A DNA stretch of 7,665 bases from Prolixibacteraceae bacterium. Its GTDB lineage: Bacteria; Bacteroidota; Bacteroidia; Bacteroidales; Prolixibacteraceae. Shown here piece by piece: positions 1 through 6,145 of this stretch. A program made the translations under genes and the position numbers. Below the pieces are notes generated by a model. That model did not search any database, was not told where the DNA came from, and saw only the letters and a list, made by a program, of their open reading frames with translations. How positions within the stretch are numbered: position 1 is the first letter of the stretch; each line of letters opens with the position of its first letter. The stretch is taken from contig DPCJ01000180.1 in the NCBI GenBank assembly GCA_003516705.1, forward strand, positions 1 through 7,665, in the 5' to 3' direction.

Positions 1-2
1 AT

Positions 3-1031
3 TATTTCAACGCATTTCAGATGCCATGGATTACCGATCTGGCATTCGCGCTGGGCGTTTTTCTTGCCGCAGCCGAATTTTTTCTTGGAATTGCTTTTCT
101 CTTCAATTTCTTTATCAGGGTTACAAGCTGGTTCATGCTGGCTTTTATGGTTTTTTTCACAGGCTTGACTTTTGTACTGGCACTGACCAATCCGGTAACC
201 GATTGCGGCTGTTTTGGCGACGCACTAGTAATTTCGAACTGGGAAACTTTTTATAAAAACATTGTTTTAACTGTATTTGCAATTATTATCTTGATTTACC
301 GGAACGATATGCCCTGCCTTGTAGGTAAAAAACCACGATTCGTTTTGGGCAGTTTGGTCATTATTGTTTATGCCGGCCTGGTTTTCTGGTCGTACAACCA
401 TTTACCCATTTTCGATTTCAGGCCGTTTAAAGCGGGAACAAACATTCCTGATGCAATGAAAATGCCAGAAGGTGCGCCAAAAGATATTTATGAAAACGTT
501 TTCTATTACAAAAACAAAAATACGGGCGAGGTACAAAAATTCGACGAACAGAATTACCCCTGGCAGGACACCCTCAACTGGGCTTACGAAAATATGGAAT
601 CGAAACTTATACAACAGGGCTATGTACCTCCTATTCACGATTTTACCATAACTTCGGCAGAGGGTGAAAATGTAATCGACTTTTTCATTTATGATAAAAA
701 TTATGTGTTTATGCTCGTTGCGCACAATCTCGAAAAATCGAACCGGAAGCCACAGGATAAAATCAATAATCTGGCTGGCTGGGCGATGGGAAAAGGCATG
801 TCGTTTATTTGTCTCACCTCTACAGTTGCTGAAGAAGCAGCTGTTTTTGCTGAAGAAACCGGCGCGCCATACGAGTTTTTTAATTGTGATGAAATCACGT
901 TGAAAACCATTATTCGTTCAAATCCGGGTTTAATGCTTATCAAAGACGGAACCGTAATAAAACACTGGCACTACAACGACATACCAACACCCGAAGAATT
1001 TGAAAAGGAATTTGCAATCGAAAAACCCTGA
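3..1031 (+). CDS. BT_3928-family DoxX-like membrane protein with C-terminal thioredoxin-like domain (5' partial)
   Basis: The reading frame is open to the left edge: bases 3-20 encode YFNAFQ in frame before the first ATG at 21. That ATG is therefore internal, and the true start, with the first membrane helix, lies outside the window. Four hydrophobic segments are visible, at about residues 4-28, 32-56, 73-93 and 105-127 counted from the ATG at 21. The motif DCGCFGD follows the second segment and is typical of DoxX/MauE-type membrane proteins. The soluble C-terminal half (from about residue 205) reads like a thioredoxin fold but has no CxxC, so disulfide chemistry there is doubtful; the only close cysteine pair is CGC at the membrane domain. 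The full pattern matches proteins annotated BT_3928 family in Bacteroidota, whose function is not established. From memory, homologues often precede tpiA; here a lipoprotein gene follows after 111 bases. No terminator is evident. Family call is fairly sure, role unknown. Confidence 0.85.
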   Translation, partial: YFNAFQMPWITDLAFALGVFLAAAEFFLGIAFLFNFFIRVTSWFMLAFMVFFTGLTFVLALTNPVTDCGCFGDALVISNWETFYKNIVLTVFAIIILIYRNDMPCLVGKKPRFVLGSLVIIVYAGLVFWSYNHLPIFDFRPFKAGTNIPDAMKMPEGAPKDIYENVFYYKNKNTGEVQKFDEQNYPWQDTLNWAYENMESKLIQQGYVPPIHDFTITSAEGENVIDFFIYDKNYVFMLVAHNLEKSNRKPQDKINNLAGWAMGKGMSFICLTSTVAEEAAVFAEETGAPYEFFNCDEITLKTIIRSNPGLMLIKDGTVIKHWHYNDIPTPEEFEKEFAIEKP

Positions 1032-1105
1032 TTTTTGTTCATAAGTTGAAGTCGGTACAATAAATCTGACTTACAAAGGTTTATACTGAAATAAAAAATT
1101 AGTTA

Positions 1106-1113
1106 TAGCTTTG
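1106..1113 (+). promoter_or_regulatory. Bacteroidota -7 promoter box for the lipoprotein gene
   Basis: TAGCTTTG matches TAnnTTTG exactly. The -33 element is weak; TTTA at 1080-1083, 22 bases upstream, is the best candidate. Transcription would start at about 1118-1120, at or just after the ATG at 1116, which argues against that ATG as the translation start. The ATG at 1143 lies 29 bases beyond the box, the same distance as in other genes of this window. Confidence 0.55.
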
Positions 1114-1142
1114 CAATGTTCAATTGGTTAAAAATGAAAGAA

Positions 1143-2021
1143 ATGAAAAAGTTATTCGTATTGATTTTGGCAGTTGCAGCTTTAAGCAGTTGCCATAATT
1201 ACAAAAAAGATGCACAAAACCTGATGCTGGTAAAAGACAGTCTGGAACAGGTTACAGCCTACCGCGATTCATCGATTGCTTCGCTTTTAAATGATTTCAG
1301 TGCTATTCAGGCCAACCTCGACTCGATTAAAGAAGTGGAAAAACTTGTAACGGTTCAATCAGCTACCGGCCGCGAACTCAATTCAAGTCAGAAACAACAA
1401 ATTCTTGAAGACCTTGCCCTGCTGAACGACCTTTTACAGCGCAATAAAGCTCAAACTGCTTCGCTTCAGAAAAAACTTAAAAATGCCAACCTTAAAATCG
1501 GCGATCTTGAATCGACTATTAAAGGACTGGAACTGATGGTGAGCAATTTGGAGGCACAAACTCAGGAACAAAATATTCAAATTAATAACTTAACTGAAGA
1601 GGTTAGAAAACTGAATGTGGATGTTTCTCAACTCACCCAACGCATTCAAACTGTTGAAACAGAAAGTGAACTAAAATCACAAACCATAGAAACACAAACA
1701 GTTGCGTTGAATAAAGCATATTATGCTTTTGGCACCACAAAAGAGCTGAAAGACAATGGAATTATTGAAAAAAGCGGCGGTGTAATCGGGATGGGAAAAA
1801 CCGCTGTAATGAAAAAAGACTTTAACAAAGACTACTTCACCGAAATTGATATCCGCAATTTCGAATACCTCAGACTAATGGCTAAAAAAGCAAAATTAGT
1901 GACTGTACATACGGCAGGTTCGTTCCATTTTTCAAGTGAAAAACGTGCTGATACATTGTTCATCGACAATTCAGATGAATTCTGGAAAGCTTCAAAATAT
2001 TTAGTAATAGTTACCGATTAG
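1143..2021 (+). CDS. Coiled-coil lipoprotein, possible Cbp1-type surface glycoprotein
   Basis: 292 residues from the chosen start. A lipoprotein signal peptide begins MKKLFVLILAVAAL and ends in the lipobox LSSC with Cys17, so the protein should be lipid-anchored after export. Residues of about 55-195 are rich in heptad-like L/I, Q, K and E and predict a long coiled coil; the last 90 residues form a separate globular domain ending in beta-like YLVIVTD. Three D-S/T-hydrophobic triplets (DSL 32-34, DSI 60-62, DTL 270-272) fit the Bacteroidota O-glycosylation sequon. This layout resembles proteins named Cbp1-family collagen-binding glycoprotein adhesin, but that name is transferred widely and collagen binding cannot be inferred here. 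In-frame ATGs also occur at 1116 and 1134; 1143 is preferred because it gives a textbook signal peptide and fits the promoter position. The gene is probably monocistronic, with its own promoter and terminator. Confidence 0.8.
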   Translation: MKKLFVLILAVAALSSCHNYKKDAQNLMLVKDSLEQVTAYRDSSIASLLNDFSAIQANLDSIKEVEKLVTVQSATGRELNSSQKQQILEDLALLNDLLQRNKAQTASLQKKLKNANLKIGDLESTIKGLELMVSNLEAQTQEQNIQINNLTEEVRKLNVDVSQLTQRIQTVETESELKSQTIETQTVALNKAYYAFGTTKELKDNGIIEKSGGVIGMGKTAVMKKDFNKDYFTEIDIRNFEYLRLMAKKAKLVTVHTAGSFHFSSEKRADTLFIDNSDEFWKASKYLVIVTD

Positions 2022-2046
2022 AAATAATTGGTTTGTTTTAAGCGTT

Positions 2047-2082
2047 AAGGCATCGGGGAAACCCGGTGCCTTTTACTTTTTT
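2047..2082 (+). terminator. Rho-independent terminator, probably shared by two convergent genes
   Basis: GGCATCGGG (2049-2057) pairs with CCCGGTGCC (2062-2070), with one G-T wobble and a GAAA loop. AA/TT extends the stem to 2047-2072. TTTTACTTTTTT follows on the plus strand, as expected for terminating the lipoprotein gene. The T-tract contains the stop codon (2073-2075) of the convergent flavoprotein gene. On the minus strand the hairpin falls directly after that stop and is followed by a weaker T-rich run, so it may work in both directions. Confidence 0.85.
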
Positions 2083-2648
2083 AATTGGTTCAGAAGCCAA
2101 GCCATATTTTCACCAAGCGTTTGCATGGTTTGAGTCCCCTCAGAATCATTCAAAACATCGCCGGGGTTGCGGCCAATGGCAAAATTCCAGTAACTTGAGC
2201 CGGGCACAACCATCTGGTTAATCAGAAAGAAATTGTTAATTGTTTCAAAAGCATGCAGTGCCCCACCCCGCCTGACGGCAATAACTGCTGCACCCACTTT
2301 TCGCTTCAGTGTGAAATTATTGGAACGGGTTACATATCCGGCTACATCAATCAATGCTTTCACTTCAGGCGTTACATCGGCAAAATAAACCGGCGAACCA
2401 ATGATAATTCCATCGGCTTCGTTCATTTTTTCGATGCAAAAATTAAGGCGGTCATTTTTAATATGACATTTATTATCCTGAATTTCCCTGCATTTCATAC
2501 AGGCAGTGCAACCATGAATTGGTTTGTTGCCCAACTGTATCATTTCTGTTTCAAGACCGTGGCTTTCAAGAATCTTAAAAACTTCTCCGATTAAAATGGC
2601 TGTATTGCCTTCCCTTCGCGGGCTTCCGTTAAATGCGACTACTTTCAT
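2073..2648 (-). CDS. Iron-sulfur flavoprotein / NADPH-dependent FMN reductase family protein
   Basis: 191 residues with a flavodoxin-like fold. The N-terminus MKVVAFNGSPRREGNT holds the FMN phosphate-binding loop (residues 7-16), and GSPVYFADVTPEVKALID (84-101) is the second FMN-contact region. Between them lies a compact cysteine motif C47-x2-C50-x2-C53-x7-C61, the pattern of archaeal and bacterial Isf-type iron-sulfur flavoproteins, which bind a 4Fe-4S cluster. The likely role is cytoplasmic electron transfer or reduction of quinones or oxidants; the physiological partner cannot be read from the sequence. The start is secure because the FMN loop begins at residue 7 and an in-frame stop lies upstream at 2667-2669. 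No consensus -7 box is visible where one would be expected: the leader is occupied by an 8-bp tandem repeat ending three bases before the ATG. Confidence 0.88.
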   Translation of the reverse strand: MKVVAFNGSPRREGNTAILIGEVFKILESHGLETEMIQLGNKPIHGCTACMKCREIQDNKCHIKNDRLNFCIEKMNEADGIIIGSPVYFADVTPEVKALIDVAGYVTRSNNFTLKRKVGAAVIAVRRGGALHAFETINNFFLINQMVVPGSSYWNFAIGRNPGDVLNDSEGTQTMQTLGENMAWLLNQLKK

Positions 2649-2650
2649 GG

Positions 2651-2708
2651 TTAATGCTTTAATGCTTTAATGCTTTAATGCTTTAATGTGAGAATGCTAC
2701 AATGCGAA
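2651..2708 (-). repeat. Octanucleotide tandem repeat in the leader of the flavoprotein gene
   Basis: On the plus strand TTAATGCT repeats four times without error (2651-2682), followed by a partial copy to 2688. The core AATG then recurs at exact 8-base steps at 2653, 2661, 2669, 2677, 2685, 2693 and 2701, so the last copies are diverged members of the same array. On the coding strand the unit reads CATTAAAG and the array ends immediately before the ATG at 2648. Confidence 0.9.
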
Positions 2709-2721
2709 AATTCCGTGCAGG

Positions 2722-2749
2722 AATGAGAGATTACTTTACTGTGCGAATG
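2722..2749 (-). repeat. Degenerate second block of the CATTnnnn octamer repeat
   Basis: On the minus strand CATTCGCA, CAGTAAAG, TAATCTCT and CATTCCTG follow each other in 8-base register, with AATG on the plus strand at 2722 and 2746. This block is out of phase with 2651-2708 by five bases and looks like an older, decayed part of the same array. The rest of the 194-base gap, to 2842, shows no gene. Confidence 0.5.
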
Positions 2750-2842
2750 TTTAAGTTTCATAATTTAGAAATGGATAAATCTTGAGCAGAAGTAGTAATA
2801 TTCATTTGATTTTCAATTCTTCATTCATGCATTCCCATATTA

Positions 2843-3496
2843 TTACTGTCCAAACACATACTGAATAATGTTGGCGCCCATTTTCAAGGCTTTTTCGTGT
2901 ACTTCTGCCGGATCGTTGTGCACATCGCCATCTTCCCAGCCATCACCCAAATCGGCTTCGAAAGTATATAGGCAAACCATTCTGTCGTCGATAAACAATC
3001 CAAAAGCCTGTGGTGGTTTGTTGTCGTGTTCATGAATTTTTGGCAAGCCTTCGTTAAATTTATACTTCTGATTAAAAATCGGGTGACTGGGTGGCAATTC
3101 CACAAGTTCACGTTCAGGGAAAACCTTTTTTATCTCGCGCCTGAAATATTCATCAAGTCCGTAATTATCATCCACATGCAAAAATCCACCGCCTTCCAGA
3201 TACGTTCTCAGGTTGTTGGCTTCGCTTTCCGAGAAAATAATATTCCCATGCCCTGTGATGTGCACAAACGGGAAATTGAAAATTTCGGGCGTTCCGATTT
3301 CGATTGTCGATGGTTCGGGATAAATATTGGTTTTCAGATTGGCGTTGCAATATTTAATGAGGTTGGGGAGCGATGTAGGATTGGCATACCAGTCGCCGCC
3401 ACCGTTGTATTTCAGCAGGGCGATTTTTACACCCTGGTTTTGGGCTGTTGCCGAAAACAGAATTATGCTGAATAAAATTCCAAGGTAAAACTTCAT
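2843..3496 (-). CDS. Secreted DUF4159-domain protein
   Basis: 217 residues from the chosen start. The N-terminus MKFYLGILFSIILFSATAQ is a signal peptide with a probable cleavage site after ATA (residues 16-18); no lipobox cysteine is present, so a soluble periplasmic location is inferred. The mature part matches the DUF4159 family: KIALLKYNGGGDWYANP (24-40), HITGHG (79-84) and the glycine/aspartate stretch GGGFLHVDDNYG (102-113), which resembles the glutamine-amidotransferase-like fold, but no catalytic Cys-His pair can be assigned. Biochemical function is unknown. An upstream in-frame ATG at 3523 would add nine residues before the signal peptide and is less likely. The gene lies 45 bases downstream of rsmE on the same strand and is probably co-transcribed; a weak -7-like TCGATTTG (3521-3528, minus) might give extra expression. 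Confidence 0.85.
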   Translation of the reverse strand: MKFYLGILFSIILFSATAQNQGVKIALLKYNGGGDWYANPTSLPNLIKYCNANLKTNIYPEPSTIEIGTPEIFNFPFVHITGHGNIIFSESEANNLRTYLEGGGFLHVDDNYGLDEYFRREIKKVFPERELVELPPSHPIFNQKYKFNEGLPKIHEHDNKPPQAFGLFIDDRMVCLYTFEADLGDGWEDGDVHNDPAEVHEKALKMGANIIQYVFGQ

Positions 3497-3541
3497 TGTT
3501 TTAAATTTTCGCGAAAAATACAAATCGAAAACGGCATTTCG

Positions 3542-4243
3542 TTAATCGTTGGCCAAATTAACAATGTGGCAGGCCACAACACCGGCAGTCTCGGTACGCA
3601 ACCGCGAATTGCCCAGCGCAACCGGCTGAAAACCATTTTGTAAAGCCAGCTGCACTTCAGCCGGACTGAAATCGCCTTCAGGCCCAATCAATACAAGCAC
3701 ATCATCGTTTTTGCCAACTACATTTTTAAGGTGAACCGTTTGTTTTTCCTCAATGTAAGCGATAAACTTTTTACCGTTAATAGGTAGTTTCACCAGTTCT
3801 TTAAAACTTTGCGGGTTGTTCAGCCGGGGTAAATAAGCTTTTACTGATTGTTTCATAGCCGAAACAAGAATTTTTTCCAGCCGTTCCGCGTTTACTATTT
3901 TTCTTTCCGACCGGTCAGTGATTAGTGGTGTAATTTCGTTAATGCCAATTTCAGTGGCCTTTTCGAGAAACCATTCAAGGCGTTCGTTATTTTTTGTTGG
4001 TGCAATGGCAATGTGCAGATGAAAGTTACGTTTGCCAAAATTTCGTGCAGATTCAATTATGGCCAGCCTGCATTTTTTGGGATTTGCATCAGTAATTTCA
4101 GCTTTGAACAGACCGCCTGCCCCGTCAACAATTTGAACAAAGTCGCCTGTTTGCAACCGCAAAACCCTGATAGCGTGTTTCGATTCGGTTTCGTCGAGAA
4201 TTACTTCGGCACCCGAAGTATTTGGAACATAAAATAACTGCAT
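3542..4243 (-). CDS. rsmE: 16S rRNA (uracil-1498-N3)-methyltransferase RsmE
   Basis: 233 residues, normal for RsmE. The enzyme transfers a methyl group from S-adenosylmethionine to N3 of U1498 in helix 44 of 16S rRNA in the small subunit. The N-terminal PUA-like domain contains ESKHAIRVLR (20-29). The C-terminal SPOUT trefoil-knot domain carries GPEGDFSPAE (187-196) and LGNSRLRTETA (210-220), the SAM-binding knot signatures of the family. The start MQLFYVP at 4243 is preferred over the ATG at 4270 because family members begin M-x-L/F-F-Y-x-P. The gene sits 41 bases after the stop of the ExbB-like gene and 45 bases before the DUF4159 gene, all on the minus strand, so they may form one operon, although a near-perfect promoter also lies in the gap just upstream. 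Confidence 0.96.
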   Translation of the reverse strand: MQLFYVPNTSGAEVILDETESKHAIRVLRLQTGDFVQIVDGAGGLFKAEITDANPKKCRLAIIESARNFGKRNFHLHIAIAPTKNNERLEWFLEKATEIGINEITPLITDRSERKIVNAERLEKILVSAMKQSVKAYLPRLNNPQSFKELVKLPINGKKFIAYIEEKQTVHLKNVVGKNDDVLVLIGPEGDFSPAEVQLALQNGFQPVALGNSRLRTETAGVVACHIVNLAND

Positions 4244-4248
4244 AGTTT

Positions 4249-4281
4249 CAAACTTATTACCGGGTGCCAAAGTTACTCAAA
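4249..4281 (-). promoter_or_regulatory. Consensus promoter immediately upstream of rsmE
   Basis: On the minus strand TTTG (4278-4281) is followed after 21 bases by TAAGTTTG (4249-4256), an exact TAnnTTTG box. The box ends only 5 bases before the rsmE ATG, so the transcript would begin at or very near the start codon, giving a leaderless or near-leaderless message. The match could also be chance in AT-rich DNA. Confidence 0.5.
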
Positions 4282-4284
4282 ATG

Positions 4285-4665
4285 TTATTCCAATTTTTTA
4301 ACTACATGGTAATCGAAAACCATCCAAAACAATAACGATAAAAGGAAAATTAGAATGCCATAAATGGAAGGAATTAATGATACTTTCAGGCCCCCTCCAA
4401 TAAGTGACTGAGATAAATCACCATATTTCTCCAAAAAATCAAAAACTTGGTAAAGCCCAATTAATTGTCCTAAAAATCCGGAAACCATTCCAAATGTGCC
4501 AATAGTTTTTATGTACTTTAAGCGCGATAATGATTTCTTGAGGTCTGTCTCTTTGTTTATTAAGACTGGAAGAAAATGAAAAATAGCCCATGCTATCATG
4601 ACAATCAGAATTACCGTAATTGTCCCCATAATTAGCGGTCCACCCGTGTAAAAAAAATGTTTCAT
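4285..4665 (-). CDS. Small three-helix MotA/TolQ/ExbB-like membrane protein
   Basis: 126 residues, with hydrophobic helices at about 12-36, 52-74 and 94-119 and almost no soluble domain; a short charged cytoplasmic loop (KETDLKKSLSRLK) joins helices 1 and 2. The stretch GGGLKVSLIPSIYGILIFLL (91-110) resembles the conserved third-helix region of the MotA/TolQ/ExbB proton-channel superfamily, and GQLIGLYQVF (66-75) resembles the helix-2 entry. The protein is much shorter than ExbB or TolQ, and no ExbD/TolR partner lies beside it, so coupling to proton flow is not established. It has its own good promoter, facing away from the divergent LytTR gene 154 bases off, and lies upstream of rsmE. I infer a possible link to the LytTR regulator. 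The family call is moderate, and a generic membrane protein is the alternative. Confidence 0.7.
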   Translation of the reverse strand: MKHFFYTGGPLIMGTITVILIVMIAWAIFHFLPVLINKETDLKKSLSRLKYIKTIGTFGMVSGFLGQLIGLYQVFDFLEKYGDLSQSLIGGGLKVSLIPSIYGILIFLLSLLFWMVFDYHVVKKLE

Positions 4666-4696
4666 AGTTCAAATTTTAAATTAATTATTCGATTTT

Positions 4697-4728
4697 CAAA
4701 TTTACCTTCTAAAAAAGGCTATTTGCAA
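4697..4728 (-). promoter_or_regulatory. Promoter of the ExbB-like gene
   Basis: On the minus strand TTG (4726-4728), a 21-base spacer and TAAATTTG (4697-4704) match the Bacteroidota consensus. The box ends 31 bases before the ATG at 4665, so a leader of roughly 25 bases is expected. Confidence 0.7.
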
Positions 4729-4730
4729 GG

Positions 4731-4745
4731 TAGAATCCGGTTCTA
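4731..4745. promoter_or_regulatory. Imperfect palindrome between the divergent LytTR and ExbB-like genes
   Basis: TAGAA-TCCGG-TTCTA forms a 5-base inverted repeat around a CCGG core. It sits directly upstream of the -33 element of the ExbB-like promoter and 74 bases before the LytTR start. It could be an operator for either gene, but the arms are short and LytTR proteins usually bind direct repeats. Confidence 0.25.
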
Positions 4746-4819
4746 AACCTGCTGTTCATCGACTGAATTATGGTTAATTGATTTTTTTATCGAAATTTGG
4801 GCATCAACTTCAAAAAAGT

Positions 4820-5617
4820 ATGAATATTTCAATAAAAACTTTTACTTCGAAAATAGAAACCAGCAACCCTCTTTTTCATATCATCTTTTGGATTTTTATC
4901 GCTTCAATCCTTACTTTGATATTCGGTCACTCCTGGGGTAGTTCAATACATGCTTTCTATTTTATTTGTCTTTTGCTTCCCGTGGTAATGGGTACTTTCT
5001 ATTTTTTCAATTATTATCTTGTCCCGCAATACCTTTTAAAAAAGAAATATTTCCGGTTTGGCCTGTATTTTTACTACACGCTGGTTATTTCACTTTATCT
5101 CGAAATGCTCGTTTTGATTTTTGCAGTTATCATCCTTTCCAATTTCGAATTTCGTCAGATATCCCCAAATTCAAGAAATCCGTTATTATTGTCGGTGGTG
5201 CTTTATTTGGTTGTTTTTTGCGGTTCGTTTATTCTGATGGTAAAACAATTATTAAACAGTCGCCGCGAAGTTGAAGCATTGAAAAATGAAAATCAAAAAA
5301 TGGAAAATCCATTTATTGAATTGCTTTCAAACAGGAAATTGGTGCGTGTTTTTTACGATGAAATAGTTTATATCGAAAGTCTGGCAGACTATATTAAACT
5401 GCATACTACCGATAAAAGGGAAATCACCAGCAAAGAAAAAATCAGCGTTTTGGAAGAAAAATTGCCCGGATTTTTTATCCGAATCCACCGTTCATTTATT
5501 GTAAACCGTAAAAAAGTTACCGGATTCAATAATAACGAAGTAGAAGTAGGAGCAGTGGTTTTACCCATCGGAAGGAGCTACAAACAACAGGTACTGATGA
5601 AGCTCAAAACTGAATAA
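4820..5617 (+). CDS. Membrane-anchored LytTR-family transcriptional regulator
   Basis: 265 residues. Four hydrophobic helices (about 18-36, 44-67, 79-107 and 121-146) form an N-terminal membrane domain. A short charged linker (NSRREVEALKNENQKME, 146-162) follows, then a LytTR DNA-binding domain (about 165-262) with YIESLADYIKLH (184-195), IRIHRSFIVN (220-229) and LPIGRSYK (248-255). The membrane part, with YYLVPQYLLKKKYFRFGLYF, resembles the sensor region of Bacteroidota LytS/YehU-type histidine kinases, but no kinase or receiver domain is present, so this looks like a one-component regulator acting from the membrane. The start at 4820 is the first ATG; a TTG at 4778 would add 14 unsupported residues. 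No convincing promoter was found upstream. It diverges from the ExbB-like gene and converges on the SixA-like gene, with 16 bases between stops. Its target genes are unknown; autoregulation or control of the divergent gene is an inference. Confidence 0.88.
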   Translation: MNISIKTFTSKIETSNPLFHIIFWIFIASILTLIFGHSWGSSIHAFYFICLLLPVVMGTFYFFNYYLVPQYLLKKKYFRFGLYFYYTLVISLYLEMLVLIFAVIILSNFEFRQISPNSRNPLLLSVVLYLVVFCGSFILMVKQLLNSRREVEALKNENQKMENPFIELLSNRKLVRVFYDEIVYIESLADYIKLHTTDKREITSKEKISVLEEKLPGFFIRIHRSFIVNRKKVTGFNNNEVEVGAVVLPIGRSYKQQVLMKLKTE

Positions 5618-5633
5618 TTTGTTTTACCAACAA

Positions 5634-6128
5634 TCAATTAAACATTCGGGGAACAAGTTGAAAAACCATTTCGCCTTTTCTGGCTTCCACTTTTTGCCAT
5701 GAATCAACCTCAAACCTGATTACAACAGTTGAACAGGTTGGCATGTCGCCTGTAAAGTTTTTCAAAAGGTTTGTTACGAAATAGTGAAACCCGGGGTTGT
5801 GCCCAAAGAAAAAGGCTGTTTCGGCTGATTCGGGCAATTGATGAATCAGTTGTAGAAATTCAGCAGTGGTGAGTCCTTCGTAAATATCAGGGATTTCCTG
5901 AATCCTGTTTTTTTCAAAGCCAAGGTTTTCAGCAAAAATTCGGGCAGTTTTTAATGCTCTTTTTGCCGGACTCGAGATTATCACATCCGCCTGAACGTCT
6001 CTGTTTTTTAATTCTCTCCCGATTCTGCCGGCATCCGTTTCCCCACGATCCGTTAAATCACGTTCAAAATCATTTTCGTAACCGTAAGGAACCGCTTTTG
6101 CATGACGCACAATTACCACCTGCTTCAT
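5634..6128 (-). CDS. SixA-like phosphohistidine phosphatase (histidine phosphatase superfamily)
   Basis: 164 residues, close to the size of E. coli SixA. Catalytic elements are in order: IVRHAKA with Arg8 and the phospho-accepting His9, SSPAKRALKTA with Arg57, YEG with Glu84, and FFGHNPG with His110. The conserved DRGE (27-30) is also present. Such enzymes remove phosphate through a phosphohistidine intermediate; SixA acts on phosphohistidine proteins, but the substrate here cannot be read from the sequence. The protein is cytoplasmic with no signal peptide. It begins 17 bases after the stop of the ABM-family gene and is probably co-transcribed with it. No terminator is seen in the 16-base gap to the convergent LytTR gene; a 5-base stem TTGTT/AACAA there is too weak to call. 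Confidence 0.92.
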   Translation of the reverse strand: MKQVVIVRHAKAVPYGYENDFERDLTDRGETDAGRIGRELKNRDVQADVIISSPAKRALKTARIFAENLGFEKNRIQEIPDIYEGLTTAEFLQLIHQLPESAETAFFFGHNPGFHYFVTNLLKNFTGDMPTCSTVVIRFEVDSWQKVEARKGEMVFQLVPRMFN

Positions 6129-6145
6129 AAAATATTCAGATTAAG

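Noticed and set aside
402..725. 107-codon minus-strand open frame inside the DoxX-like gene
   Set aside because: It is a shadow of the coding strand, with no recognisable domain.
2253..2594. 113-codon plus-strand open frame opposite the flavoprotein gene
   Set aside because: It is antisense to the FMN and Fe-S motifs of a clear gene, with no own promoter or family signature.
3026..3475. 149-codon open frame on the plus strand, antisense to the DUF4159 gene
   Set aside because: Its protein has no recognisable motif, and it lies wholly inside a well-supported gene on the other strand; the codon bias of that gene explains the open frame.
4285..4665. Functional ExbB/TolQ energy-transducing channel
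   Set aside because: The protein is about half the family length, and no ExbD/TolR or TonB gene lies nearby, so only a superfamily-level resemblance is claimed.
4740..4778. Possible LytTR-type direct repeats (GTTCTA, GTTCAT, GTTAAT) upstream of the regulator
   Set aside because: The spacings are 14 and 19 bases, not the roughly 21-22 expected for LytTR sites, and the flanking bases fit the consensus poorly.
4778..4819. TTG start extending the LytTR protein by 14 residues
   Set aside because: The extension lacks any conserved feature, the ATG at 4820 is first in frame and leaves a natural N-terminus before the first helix.
5619..5633. Hairpin TTGTT-TTACC-AACAA between the LytTR and SixA-like genes as a terminator
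   Set aside because: The stem is only five AT-rich base pairs with no T-tract, too weak to claim.
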